Positions 45,450 to 54,635 of a DNA stretch of 64,000 bases are shown in pieces. Position 1 is the stretch's first letter; the number at the start of each line of letters is the position of its first letter. The DNA is from Bryobacterales bacterium (GTDB lineage Bacteria; Acidobacteriota; Terriglobia; Bryobacterales; Bryobacteraceae): assembly GCA_003135055.1 (NCBI GenBank), contig PLDF01000315.1:1124-65123 (forward strand), in the 5' to 3' direction. Both the position numbers and the translations under genes were made by a program. The notes beneath the pieces are model-generated. The model made no database searches and had not been told where the DNA came from. It was given only the letters and a program-made list of their open reading frames with translations.

Positions 45450-46901
45450 ATGTCAAGTCTCGTTGCCAGTCTATCGGTCACCGCCGGCGCTTTGAACGCT
45501 TTCAGCCAATCGCTCGAAGTCATTCAGAACAACATCGCCAACGCTCAGACTCCGGGTTACGCGTCCCAGTCGCAGCCGCTTGAGGCCCTGACCTTCGACC
45601 CTCCGAACGGAGCCCTCGGAGGAGTTTCCGTTGGCGCAGTACAAAGCTCGCGTAACGAGTATGACGAAACCGCCCTCCGCAACCAGACGATACTGCTGGG
45701 CGCCGCTAACCAGAACGTAAACAGTCTCACCGGGCTGCAATCGCTCTTCGACATTTCGGGAACCTCGGGAATCGCCACTTCGTTGAATAATCTGTTCGCG
45801 GGCTTTTCCGCCTGGGCGCAATCCCCGAACGATGCCAGCGCGCAACAGAACGTCATCACGAATGCCTCGGATCTGGCCACGGCTTTTCAACAGACGGCTT
45901 CGGGCCTCAGCCAATTCACGCAAACCACCAATCAGCAGCTCCAGCAAACCGTCTCCGCCGTCAATCAATTGGCCGGCCAGCTTCAGGCCGACAATCTTCA
46001 GGTCCAGCAAGGGGACAGCAACGATCCGGCCTTGGACGCGAACATCCACTCCACCTTGGATCAACTCGCGCAATACGTCAATTTTACGGCCGCCAAACAA
46101 TCCGACGGCACCTACACCGTGCTGGCCGGCGGCCAGACGCCGCTGGTGATCGGAGACCAACAATACAGCCTGAGCTTGCAACTGGCGCAGCCAACCAATC
46201 CACCGCCCACCAACACGACTGGACCGCCTTCGGCGCAGATTCTGGCGGCCGATGGATCGGATGTCACGTCGCAGATCGATAGCGGACAACTGGGCGCGCT
46301 GTTAAGCCTGCGTAATACGGTTCTGCCTACCTACATTGGCGACGCTTACCAGGCCGGCGACATCAACACCATGGCGCAGCAATTCGCCGACAGCGTGAAC
46401 CAGCAGCTCACCTCGGGCAACATCTCCGACGGTCCGCCGGCGCAGACGGGCATCGCGCTGTTCACGTACGATACCAGTAATCCGAGCAACGTCGCGCAAA
46501 CGCTGGCCGTGAACCCCGCCATCGCCGCCGGTCAATTGGCCGCCATTCAACCTGGACCGCCCGAAGTCGCCAACGGCGTTGCGCTGGGGCTGGCGCAGAT
46601 GTCCGATCCGCAAACCGCCGCCCAGGAAATCAACGGCGAAAGCTACTCGAGTTTCTACGGCGATATGGCGTCGCGCACCGGGGCTGCGCTCGACAACGCC
46701 AACGGTCAACAGACGCTGCAGCAATCGGCCGTGGCGCAGGCGCAAAACCTGGTGCAGCAGGCATCCGGCGTGAATCTCGATCAGGAAGCGGTCAACCTGG
46801 TGGAATTTCAAAGGGCTTACGACGCCAATTCGCATTTTGTTACGGTGCTCGACCAGATCACCAGCGACATCATCTTGATGGCGCCAGTTACCGATACGTA
46901 A
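45450..46901 (+). CDS. flgK: flagellar hook-associated protein FlgK (HAP1)
   Basis: A 483-residue filament-hook junction protein. The start at 45450 gives SVTAGALNAFSQSLEVIQNN, then IANAQTPGYASQSQPLEAL, the conserved flagellar rod/hook N-terminus. The end has SGVNLDQEAVNLVEFQRAYD and ANSHFVTVLDQITSDIIL, the paired C-terminal helix. The open frame continues 48 codons upstream without features. Followed 9 bases later by flgL. Confidence 0.93.
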   Translation: MSSLVASLSVTAGALNAFSQSLEVIQNNIANAQTPGYASQSQPLEALTFDPPNGALGGVSVGAVQSSRNEYDETALRNQTILLGAANQNVNSLTGLQSLFDISGTSGIATSLNNLFAGFSAWAQSPNDASAQQNVITNASDLATAFQQTASGLSQFTQTTNQQLQQTVSAVNQLAGQLQADNLQVQQGDSNDPALDANIHSTLDQLAQYVNFTAAKQSDGTYTVLAGGQTPLVIGDQQYSLSLQLAQPTNPPPTNTTGPPSAQILAADGSDVTSQIDSGQLGALLSLRNTVLPTYIGDAYQAGDINTMAQQFADSVNQQLTSGNISDGPPAQTGIALFTYDTSNPSNVAQTLAVNPAIAAGQLAAIQPGPPEVANGVALGLAQMSDPQTAAQEINGESYSSFYGDMASRTGAALDNANGQQTLQQSAVAQAQNLVQQASGVNLDQEAVNLVEFQRAYDANSHFVTVLDQITSDIILMAPVTDT

Positions 46902-46910
46902 GGAGCCGTC

Positions 46911-47846
46911 ATGATATCGAGCTTAAGTGCTACAGACCTAAGTAGTTCAGCCCAAATCTTTCTCGCCGGCGTCAATCAGATTCAGCAGCGAATCTCGGTG
47001 GCCAATCAGCAACTTACGTCGGGGCTGAAGGTTTCGGTCGCCTCGGACGCGCCCGACCAGATCGACAATCTACTGCAGCTTCGCGCCGATCAGGCGCAGA
47101 ACACCCAGGTGGGGAGTAATCTCGGGTTGGAACAGACCAACGCGCAGGCCGCCGACACCGCCCTCGGCTCGGCGATTCAGTTGATGGATAGCGCGACGCA
47201 GCTTGCCGCCGAAGGAGCCAATACCACCGAGACCGCCACGTCGCTCCAATCGTTGGCGCAGCAAGTGGCGTCGGTGCAGACGGAGATGGTTTCCCTCAGC
47301 CAGACGCAGGTGCAAGGCCGATACATTTTCAGCGGCGATCTGGATCAGAGCCCTTCCTACCAGCTCGATCTAACCGCCACTGACGGCGTGGATCAACTCT
47401 CGAACGCCGCCGCGACGCGGCAGATTCAAGACCCCGAGGGCGGCACGTTCTCAGCGGCCATGACCGCGCAACAGATCTTCGCCAGTCAGAACCCCGACGG
47501 CAGCGACGCGGGCGGCAACGTATTTGCCGCGCTGAATAACCTGCGAACCGCCCTGCTGAATAACGATCAGGCCGGCATTACCGCGGCGCAGAGCGACATC
47601 CAGCAGGCTTCCACACAGTTGAACACGGCGCAATCGTTCTACGGCAACGTGGAGAACCGCATCACGAACGCCACCACGTACGCCACCAGTTATGATACGC
47701 AACTGACCACGGAGATAGGCGGCATTCAGGACGCCGACGCCACCAGCGCCGCGCTTGAGCTCACCGCGTCGAACACGCAGTTGCAGGCCGCGTTCGAGGC
47801 GCAGGGAAAAATGCCGACCTCCAGCCTGTTCGACTACCTGGGGTGA
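46911..47846 (+). CDS. flgL: flagellar hook-associated protein FlgL (HAP3)
   Basis: A 311-residue flagellin-like junction protein. The N-terminal helix AGVNQIQQRISVANQQLTSG, then LKVSVASDAPDQIDNLLQLR, and the TQVQGRYIFSGD motif are typical of FlgL. The end has NAQTSALELT-like text (DATSAALELTASNTQLQAA). Ribosome site AAGGAG lies 5 bases before ATG. It is the last gene of the flagellar set here. Confidence 0.92.
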   Translation: MISSLSATDLSSSAQIFLAGVNQIQQRISVANQQLTSGLKVSVASDAPDQIDNLLQLRADQAQNTQVGSNLGLEQTNAQAADTALGSAIQLMDSATQLAAEGANTTETATSLQSLAQQVASVQTEMVSLSQTQVQGRYIFSGDLDQSPSYQLDLTATDGVDQLSNAAATRQIQDPEGGTFSAAMTAQQIFASQNPDGSDAGGNVFAALNNLRTALLNNDQAGITAAQSDIQQASTQLNTAQSFYGNVENRITNATTYATSYDTQLTTEIGGIQDADATSAALELTASNTQLQAAFEAQGKMPTSSLFDYLG

Positions 47847-47926
47847 GGCGAGGGGGTGAGCTGGCCTGGCGAGCTGGCCCGGGAAGCCCGGACGGAAAGC
47901 CGCATGATCGGCGCAGGCTCTTCGGC

Positions 47927-48622
47927 CTATTTCACGATCAACGTCGATTCCGCGCTAAACCTCTTATACCCGCTGTACTCGATCTTCAACCGCTCCCTTT
48001 GCGGCCCGCCGCGAAATTGCAGCGTGTCGTCCGCATACGTGTACACCGGAAACCAATGCTTCCCATCGATCGGCTTGCGGATGGTAGTAAAGGTGGGAAA
48101 CAAGTTTTCCGACTTCATCGTCCGGATCTGCGGAACCGCGCGGCCCGTCATGCGGACGATGTTGTATTCCTTCTTATCGATCCAGACCATCCCGTCGAAC
48201 AGCCGCTGCCCCTCTAGAATCTGCCGCGGGCGCACCTGCAACACCCAGCAATCCACATCGTCCACGGTCTCTTCGCCTTTGAATCCGGTTTCGTAATTCC
48301 ACAGCCTGTCGTCCGTCAACACTAATGGCTGGATGTCGCGAATGTCGCGGAAGTCTTCGTCGGTGAGAATCAGGTTCTTCAGGCCGTTGCGCGGCTTGCC
48401 GATAATCTCCTCGGTGCGCTCGCGCGCGGGCGAAAAAATCACGTCGCGCACTTCGCGGTAGCTGCCGCGGATGCCGCCGCTGCCGTCGAGCTCATCGAGC
48501 GACACCGTCTGGCGGTACATGTATTCGTTGCGCTCGGCCTCGGTTTCCGTCTCGCGATGCGCCGCCAGTTTCGCCAGATTCGCCGGGGGCTCCTGCGCGG
48601 GCAGAAGGGCCGCGAAAATCAC
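47927..48622 (-). CDS. exported protein resembling outer-membrane lipoprotein-sorting (LolA/LolB-like) proteins
   Basis: A protein of about 231 residues if GTG 48622 is used. The frame is open to 48778; ATG 48712 would add RKPPGELFIALILASVIFAA, a better signal peptide, but would overlap the divergent gene. Mature text includes EERTEEIIGKPRNGLKNLIL, DDVDCWVLQVRPRQILEGQR, and DGMVWIDKKEYNIVRMTGRA. The last is typical of the lipoprotein-sorting beta barrel. Its role is inferred only from this fold. Confidence 0.65.
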   Translation of the reverse strand: MIFAALLPAQEPPANLAKLAAHRETETEAERNEYMYRQTVSLDELDGSGGIRGSYREVRDVIFSPARERTEEIIGKPRNGLKNLILTDEDFRDIRDIQPLVLTDDRLWNYETGFKGEETVDDVDCWVLQVRPRQILEGQRLFDGMVWIDKKEYNIVRMTGRAVPQIRTMKSENLFPTFTTIRKPIDGKHWFPVYTYADDTLQFRGGPQRERLKIEYSGYKRFSAESTLIVK

Positions 48623-48632
48623 GGATGCTAGA

Positions 48633-49667
48633 ATGAGCGCGATGAATAACTCGCCCGGCGGTTTCCGGGCAGCCTTGGGGATCGGTTGGGCGGCGCTGGG
48701 CGCGGCCGGCATCCTATATGTGCGGGCAAAGGGCATTCCCGTTACAGCGGCGCTGCCGGTAATTGCCGCGTTCCTCATCGCGTATCCATTCTATCTGGTG
48801 ACCGGGTTCCCGGCGATGCGCGCGCGTCTTGCCGGGCCGCGCCTGAAGTGGTTCCTGCTCGCCGCGGTGGTTCTGCCGTACCTGGTTTGCTGCTGCGGCG
48901 CTATCGATTTTCACTGGTATAACGCCGTGCGGCTGGCCGCGCTCGCCTTGACCATGAGCCTGTGGTATGTCGTGCTGCCGAGTGGGACAGGCTTCCCGGC
49001 CTGTCCTTCCGATGCGTCGAATACGCCTGACAGGCCGGGGGCCTTGTCCATCCTGGCCGATCTGTCCTTTCTCGCGATCATTCCCGCCGTCGTGCTGGGC
49101 GGTTATTTCGATTCCATCTATCCGCCGTACCTGGGCCAGAAACTGAACGTGCTCGGCCATGTGACGTTCCTTCCCGTTGCGGTATTGGTCCTGATGTTGG
49201 AGCGGCGCATTCGCGAAACCGGATACGGCTTCACGCCGACCCGCCGTGAGTGGCGCATCGGCGTCCTGCACTATCTGTACTTCCTTCCCATCGGCGGAGC
49301 GGTGGCGTTTCTGTTGCACGCCGTGAAGCCGCACGAACCCGCCGCGCTTTGGAAGATCGCAGCCACGTTTCTCGCCTTTCTGTGGGTGATCGGCCTCTCT
49401 GAAGAGTTCTTCTTCCGCGGCGTCTTGCAGCAATGGATCGAAGATTGGACCCGCAACCGCGCGGCCGCACTGGCCATCGCGTCGGTTGTGTTCGGTCTGG
49501 TGCACCTGGGGTTTCGCGGTTTTCCGTTTCCCAACTGGCGTTGGGCGCTGCTGGCTGGGACCATGGGCTGGTTCTGCGGACGCGCCCGCAACCAGGCCGG
49601 CAGCATACGCGCGAGCGCTGTAACGCACGCTTTGGTGGTCGCCACCTGGCGCGCGTTCCTCGGATAG
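48633..49667 (+). CDS. second CPBP-family intramembrane metalloprotease
   Basis: A 344-residue, multi-pass membrane protein with the CPBP zinc motifs: SEEFFFRG with E257 and E258, GLVHLGF with H291, and VTHALV with H332. The start may be 48633 or 48642. Residues about 114-137 (SGTGFPACPSDASNTPDRPG) are encoded by a dispersed hairpin repeat, an in-frame insertion in a loop between membrane segments. The repeat relates to the one at 5060-5081. Confidence 0.82.
   Translation: MSAMNNSPGGFRAALGIGWAALGAAGILYVRAKGIPVTAALPVIAAFLIAYPFYLVTGFPAMRARLAGPRLKWFLLAAVVLPYLVCCCGAIDFHWYNAVRLAALALTMSLWYVVLPSGTGFPACPSDASNTPDRPGALSILADLSFLAIIPAVVLGGYFDSIYPPYLGQKLNVLGHVTFLPVAVLVLMLERRIRETGYGFTPTRREWRIGVLHYLYFLPIGGAVAFLLHAVKPHEPAALWKIAATFLAFLWVIGLSEEFFFRGVLQQWIEDWTRNRAAALAIASVVFGLVHLGFRGFPFPNWRWALLAGTMGWFCGRARNQAGSIRASAVTHALVVATWRAFLG
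48985..49006. repeat. GGACAGGC hairpin inside the CPBP gene
   Basis: GGACAGGC, a 6-base loop, GCCTGTCC, followed 24 bases later by another GACAGGCC block. It matches the hairpin at 5060-5081 and adds protein text in frame. Confidence 0.7.
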
Positions 49668-50349
49668 CGGTAATTGGCTGTGACTGTGAGCCGCGACCTG
49701 CGTGTGACATCTCCATAGCGTCAAATAATCCCGGTCCAGCCGACGTCGCTCAGTACTGCGCGCTTCGAGCTAGCCCGAAGTTCTTGAAAACATAGTCGAC
49801 GTCTTTTGTTTTCATCGCTTTCGCCTTCCCTACATGCCTACCGTAGGCATGTGGCCACCTTGCAGAATCAATATCTTGCGATATGAAATCCAAGAACTTC
49901 GAGCTAGCGATCGGGCTGAGTGTCACTCACCTTCGATGGAGCACGCTAGTCGCCGGCGATCGGACGTTACCGGCTGGCGGTCCGGTTGCTATCGAGTCTC
50001 ACTGAATACGGTGACAGCGGCGATTGGCGATCGCCACGCTGGATGGCATCCGGCCCCACATCCGCTTGTCACTCAATTACGCGAAGCTCTAAAAACCAAT
50101 TGCAGCAGGACTGCGCTACCGCAAAACCGTCGCGCCCGAATGGAAAAGCTCGCGGGTATGATCGAGCGCCATGACGATGATCGCCAGTCCGCGCAGTGCG
50201 TCTATCGAAGGCACGCGGAGCTTGGATTGCAATTCTGAATTCACAAGGTACTCGAACACACCGATGCTATGGTATGCTGGCTCGGAAAGTCACGGCTATC
50301 CGTACTCGACCTGTGAGTTATAGTACAAATCAAATTAAGGAGTGAGGAA
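49668..50349. other. 682-base spacer with several palindromes
   Basis: No convincing gene. It holds an imperfect 15-base inverted repeat at 49772-49786 and 49891-49905, the perfect palindrome at 49832-49852, and ATATC-TTGC-GATAT at 49871-49884. A short frame starting MKSKNFELAIGLSVTHLRWS at 49882 ends after 40 codons; it may be a gene remnant. The promoter of the beta-helix gene probably lies near 50320 (TTATAG). Confidence 0.5.
49832..49852. repeat. perfect 21-base palindrome
   Basis: ACATGCCTAC, one central C, GTAGGCATGT. It is centred inside the pair of 15-base inverted repeats, so it could be an operator or the core of a small mobile remnant. Confidence 0.7.
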
Positions 50350-51696
50350 ATGTTTCAGATAGAAAAGCCTGCGTCGAAGCTCGCCAATCGTAGGGCGCGC
50401 CCGTCTTTCATGACGGGGAAATGGGCGGGTTCGTTCGCTTCAGTGTTGCTATCCGGCGCGGCGCTGACCGCGGTTTCCGGACCAATCGATGCCGCGTCCT
50501 TCTGCGTAAATCCCGCGGCCTCATCGGGCTGTATGGCGACCATCGGCGCCGCCGTTGCCGCCGCATCCCCCAACGACACAGTTAACGTCGCCCCGGGGAC
50601 ATACAAGGAAAGCGTCACCATTGGCAAACCGCTGTCGCTCATTGGCGCCGACGCGACCAAGGTGACCATCGATGCGACGGGACTTGGCGTGGGCATCTAT
50701 GTCGACGGAAACGATAACAAAGCGCTGACCGGGGTTTTCATTTCGGGATTCACGGTGCAGAACGCCAACTTTGAAGGCATTCTGGTAACCGGCGCTTCCG
50801 GCATCACTATTTCCGGCAACATAGTGCAGAAAAACAACAATGGCCTGGCGCCCGCGGCGGCCGGCGCCACGTGCCCCAATATTCCAGCCTACGATAGCTC
50901 GGAAGGCCAGGACTGCGGCGAGGGGATTCACCTCAACGGCGTCACTCACTCGGTGGTAGCCAACAACACCAGCCAGAATAACTCCGGAGGCATTCTGATC
51001 AGCGACGACGATGGGGCGACGCATGACAACGTGATTACCGGAAATGTAGTCATGAACAATTTGGCCGCCTGCGGCATCACGCTCGCTTCGCACCCGCCGG
51101 CTACCCTCACGGGATCGAGCACTCCTCTGGGCGTCTACAACAATTCCGTGATCGGGAATACCGTTTCGGGAAATGGCGCCAACGGCACGGGCGCCGGCGT
51201 CGGTTTTTTCGCTTCGGTTCCGGGCGCGGCATCCTACAATAATGTCGCGATCAATAACGTACTGACCGGCAATGGCCTTCCGGGCGTGACCATGCACAGT
51301 CACACGCCGGGACAGACCCTGACCGGCAACATCGTCATCGGCAACACGATTAGCGGCAATGCCGCCGATACCGAAGACGCCGCCACGCCCGGATCGGCTG
51401 GAATCAACGTCTTCGGCGTCTCCAGCATCGCCGGCACGATCATTGCGCAGAACACGATTTCCGGGGAAGCCTTCGATGTGGTCGTGAACGGGCCCGGCGC
51501 CGTTAATGTCCAGCGAAACAGCCTCACTGGCGGAGTCGGGCTTGCCAACCTGAGCAGCGGCACGGTGAACGCCGACGGCAATTGGTGGGGATGCAATGAC
51601 AACCCCACGTTCCCAATCTCGGGCTTTGTAGGTTGCGCTGGTACGTCCGGAGCCGTGTCCGTCAGTACCTGGGCTGCAGGGGCAATCGTAAAGTAA
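50350..51696 (+). CDS. exported right-handed parallel beta-helix protein
   Basis: A 448-residue protein. The N-terminal signal is about residues 22-48 (GKWAGSFASVLLSGAALTAV...). The rest is built of pectate-lyase/NosD-like coils with repeats such as GITISGNIVQKNNNG, DNVITGNVVMNN, NNSVIGNTVSGNG and GNIVIGNTISGN. Such folds bind or cleave polysaccharides, but no catalytic residues can be named. The ribosome site AAGGAGTGAGG precedes ATG. Confidence 0.82.
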   Translation: MFQIEKPASKLANRRARPSFMTGKWAGSFASVLLSGAALTAVSGPIDAASFCVNPAASSGCMATIGAAVAAASPNDTVNVAPGTYKESVTIGKPLSLIGADATKVTIDATGLGVGIYVDGNDNKALTGVFISGFTVQNANFEGILVTGASGITISGNIVQKNNNGLAPAAAGATCPNIPAYDSSEGQDCGEGIHLNGVTHSVVANNTSQNNSGGILISDDDGATHDNVITGNVVMNNLAACGITLASHPPATLTGSSTPLGVYNNSVIGNTVSGNGANGTGAGVGFFASVPGAASYNNVAINNVLTGNGLPGVTMHSHTPGQTLTGNIVIGNTISGNAADTEDAATPGSAGINVFGVSSIAGTIIAQNTISGEAFDVVVNGPGAVNVQRNSLTGGVGLANLSSGTVNADGNWWGCNDNPTFPISGFVGCAGTSGAVSVSTWAAGAIVK

Positions 51697-52323
51697 GCGA
51701 ACGCAGGACGACCGCCACGGCGGGCTAAGCACAACGCCGAAAATCGTTGTAACGCGCCCTCAGAAGCGAGGCATGTTTTAGCTTGCCGCGTGCGGCTTCG
51801 CGGCACTTACTGCAATGGCATTGCTCAGCGTTATGCCACTCGTTTTCAAAGTGGGGGGACGGGCCCATGGCCGGGCCAGCGGCTTGGCCCAGCGTCCTGG
51901 CTGCAGCCGCATTTATGTTAATGATCAGCCCGCTGTGGCACGGATGTGCTGCATCAATAAGACCGGGTTCGCGCGAGAGTTCGATATCCATCCGGATTAA
52001 TCCGGATGGGGGGCCTCGGCCGGATTTTCGCGTCTCATTAGGCGATATCGGCAGACAGCTGGCATGCAAAAGCAGTTCCACTTTCCTCGCTCTCGTCACT
52101 ATGGCCATTCCCAGACAGCCTGGAAGGCCCATGATAAGAGACGTGGCGAGAATTTTGTCTCAGAGCGCCCGCGTCACGCGAAGGTCTACAGGAGGACGCA
52201 GCCAAGCAAAAGTTCCGCACAGTCAATTGTTTGCTGACTTATGGCCGGACTGACTGCCTGAAGAGCGGAGACAAGGCAACGGAGAAACCGGCGGCAAGAC
52301 CGCCGACGTTACCGAAGCGGTGC
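51697..52323. other. spacer with a 22-base palindrome
   Basis: Open frames of up to 156 codons show no real protein features. The region carries GC-rich repeat text around 51860-51905 (GGGCCCATGGCC and relatives) and a perfect palindrome at 51988-52009. Confidence 0.5.
51988..52009. repeat. perfect 22-base palindrome
   Basis: CCATCCGGATT followed immediately by AATCCGGATGG. No spacer separates the halves. It lies in a gene-free region and could be a regulator site or recombination relic. Confidence 0.7.
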
Positions 52324-52542
52324 TTAGCGCTTCTTATCTTCCAACATTACGCGCAGGCTGGCGATTTCCCGCTTGAGTCTGCGCTGGCGGCCCACCATCA
52401 TCAGCACGTAGACAACGAGAATGATCCAGGCGGCCACTAAGCCGTAGCTGAGGAATTGATAGTTACGCTGCAAACGCCCAATCTCAAAGGCGATGTCGTC
52501 GGGTGAAGCCTGCGCGAGAAGAAGTGGGAATGATGTTAGCAT
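52324..52542 (-). CDS. ccmD: CcmD-like small membrane protein
   Basis: A 72-residue protein with one membrane helix (SYGLVAAWIILVVYVLMMV) and a charged C-terminal tail, like CcmD, which helps release the holo-CcmE from CcmABC. The ribosome site AGGGAG precedes ATG 52542, and the gene starts 9 bases after ccmC. CcmD proteins are poorly conserved, so the call rests on size, topology and place. Confidence 0.75.
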   Translation of the reverse strand: MLTSFPLLLAQASPDDIAFEIGRLQRNYQFLSYGLVAAWIILVVYVLMMVGRQRRLKREIASLRVMLEDKKR

Positions 52543-52551
52543 TGGGCTCCC

Positions 52552-53226
52552 TCAGAAGGCGTGCGCCATGCGGCGCATCGATTCGATTTCCCGCTGCGAT
52601 TCCTCGTCGCGCAGGCGGATGATGGTCAACATGGCTCCCAGCAGCAGCATGGCGAGCAGTTGCCACAAGAAGATCGGCCACCAATCGGGCGGGAAACTGC
52701 CGCCGCCCCAGAATACCGGCTGCGGATGCTGTGTGCGCCACCACTTGATGGAGAAGATCACGATGGGCACGTCGATAAAGCAGAAGATGGAAAACACCGC
52801 GCTGAAGGTGGCGCGCTGCGTGGGGTCGTCAACGGCACGGCGCAGCATCAGGTATGACGCGTAAAGTATCCAGCACACCAGCGCGGAAGTGAGCCGCGCA
52901 TCCCAAGCCCACCAGATACCCCACTGGTTGCGGCCCCAGATGGAGCCGGTGATCAGATTGGCGGCGAGAAACGCCAGACCGACTTCAGTTACCGAGACAG
53001 CCAGCGCATCGAAGAAAAAATTCTTAGTGAGCAGGAACAGCGCGCTCGCAATCAGCGCCACGCCGCAGGCTGTCATCGCCGTCGCGGCCACTGGGACATG
53101 AAAGAAGATGATCTTGAAAATCGCGCCTTGCGCCTTCTCGGGCGGCAGACCTACCATGATGAGGATATCGCGCGTCAGCAGCCCGGCCACCGCGATAGCC
53201 AGTACGTACAAAATCTTATCACGCAT
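52552..53226 (-). CDS. ccmC: heme exporter/handling protein CcmC
   Basis: A 224-residue, six-helix membrane protein of the heme-handling family. It has the tryptophan-rich periplasmic motif in TGSIWGRNQWGIWWAWDARL and conserved histidines around FFHVPVAATAM. CcmC loads heme onto CcmE. It lies between ccmB (30 bases upstream) and ccmD. Confidence 0.93.
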   Translation of the reverse strand: MRDKILYVLAIAVAGLLTRDILIMVGLPPEKAQGAIFKIIFFHVPVAATAMTACGVALIASALFLLTKNFFFDALAVSVTEVGLAFLAANLITGSIWGRNQWGIWWAWDARLTSALVCWILYASYLMLRRAVDDPTQRATFSAVFSIFCFIDVPIVIFSIKWWRTQHPQPVFWGGGSFPPDWWPIFLWQLLAMLLLGAMLTIIRLRDEESQREIESMRRMAHAF

Positions 53227-53256
53227 ATTTCACCCCACGTATTTCATCCGGCGCCT

Positions 53257-53937
53257 TTATCCAACCAGGACGAAATCCACCAGCATCAATGCGGCGGCGG
53301 TATACATTACGTCGAAACCAATCAGCAGCTTCAGCCACAAGAAAGTATCCTTGTCGATAGCCGTACCCAGAACCAAGCCCGTGGTCAACCGCATCGCGCC
53401 CATCAGTGCGGGCGAGAGTATCGGATAAGTCAGCACGGGCAGCATCACCTCGCGCAGCCTGATATTGACGGTGAGCGCGCTGAACATGGTTCCGATGACT
53501 GTGAGCGCCCACGCCCCAAGCGCCAACACCAGCAGCAGCTCCGGCAACTGCGTGCCCAGATGCACATTGTAAAAGATGGCGAAGACTGGCAGCGAGATCA
53601 GCTCCACGGAAAGCACCAAGGCATAGTTCGCCAGCGCCTTGCCGAGGAAGAGCGCGGCCCCGGAAATGGGCGCGGCGATCAACCCATCCAGGCAATCGTT
53701 GGGCAACTCGCGGGCGAAGCTGCGGTTGAGCACCAGCGCCCCGGCGAACGCGAACACGATCCACAGCAGGCCGCCGGCGATCTCGCGGGTGGTGTCGCTC
53801 TCCGGGTCGAAGGCAAAGCTGAAGAGCAGCAGCACTACCAATGCGAACGCCAGCGATGCGTTGACGGCTTCCTTGGTGCGCAGCTCGGCGCGCACGTCCT
53901 TGTGGGCGATGACGAAGACCTGCCGGAGAAATTCCAT
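53257..53937 (-). CDS. ccmB: heme exporter membrane protein CcmB
   Basis: A 226-residue six-helix ABC permease. It has the CcmB text KDVRAELRTKEAVNASLAFA near the start and ARELPNDCLDGLIAAPISGA in the first half. Its ATG overlaps the ccmA stop by one base (TGATG). With CcmA it powers release of heme-loaded CcmE. Confidence 0.94.
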   Translation of the reverse strand: MEFLRQVFVIAHKDVRAELRTKEAVNASLAFALVVLLLFSFAFDPESDTTREIAGGLLWIVFAFAGALVLNRSFARELPNDCLDGLIAAPISGAALFLGKALANYALVLSVELISLPVFAIFYNVHLGTQLPELLLVLALGAWALTVIGTMFSALTVNIRLREVMLPVLTYPILSPALMGAMRLTTGLVLGTAIDKDTFLWLKLLIGFDVMYTAAALMLVDFVLVG

Positions 53938-54635
53938 CAGCCCTCGCCATAACGCGCATACACATACCCCGGATCTTCCACCATCTCAGAGGTACACTCG
54001 CCCTCGAACGCCACCTGTCCGCGCACCAGCAATGCCACGTGCGAGGCCAGCTCCAGCGCCTCCCGCAATTGGTGGGTGGACATCACCACGGTCTTTCCCG
54101 CCGCGAGGGCCTGGCGCATCAGATCTTGCAGCACCGCGACGGCGCGGTCGTCGAGCGCGGTAAACGGCTCGTCGAGCAGCAGCACCGAAGGGTCGTGTAT
54201 GAAGGCGCGCGCCACCGCCAGCCGCTGCCTCATGCCGCGGGAGAATTCGCGCACCAACCCATTGCGCACGCGTTCCAGGCCGGTGCGCTCCAGCCATTCC
54301 ATCGCGGAACGGCGCGGGTCGGGAAGGCGATAGAGGCGCGCGTAGAGCGTCAAATTCTCGAACGCGGAAAGCTCTTCATAGACCGAGATGCCGTGGCCGA
54401 TGAAGCCGATGCGGCGGCGCGCCGCGGTCTCGCGCGGCTCGTCGCCGAGGATCTTCACCTTGCCGCGCATGGGCCGCGAGAAGCCGGCGATAATGCGGAG
54501 CAGCGTGGTTTTGCCCGCGCCGTTGCGCCCGATCAGCGCCAGGCACGATCCGGCTGCGGCGCCAAGGCGTACGTCGCGCAGGGCAGGGTAGTCCCCGTAG
54601 AATTTCCAAACACCTTCAACCGCGACCGCGTCCAT
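53937..54635 (-). CDS. ccmA: heme exporter ATPase CcmA
   Basis: A 232-residue ABC ATPase. Walker A is GRNGAGKTTLL, the signature is FSRGMRQRLAVARA, and Walker B is LLLDEPFTALDD. The start at 54635 has a perfect AAGGAGG nearby. It overlaps the 3' end of the Ig-like protein gene by 20 bases and is coupled to ccmB. Confidence 0.94.
   Translation of the reverse strand: MDAVAVEGVWKFYGDYPALRDVRLGAAAGSCLALIGRNGAGKTTLLRIIAGFSRPMRGKVKILGDEPRETAARRRIGFIGHGISVYEELSAFENLTLYARLYRLPDPRRSAMEWLERTGLERVRNGLVREFSRGMRQRLAVARAFIHDPSVLLLDEPFTALDDRAVAVLQDLMRQALAAGKTVVMSTHQLREALELASHVALLVRGQVAFEGECTSEMVEDPGYVYARYGEG

Noticed and set aside
49834-50238. 134-codon plus-strand frame
   Set aside because: It runs through palindromes and has no ribosome site or domain; treated as spacer.
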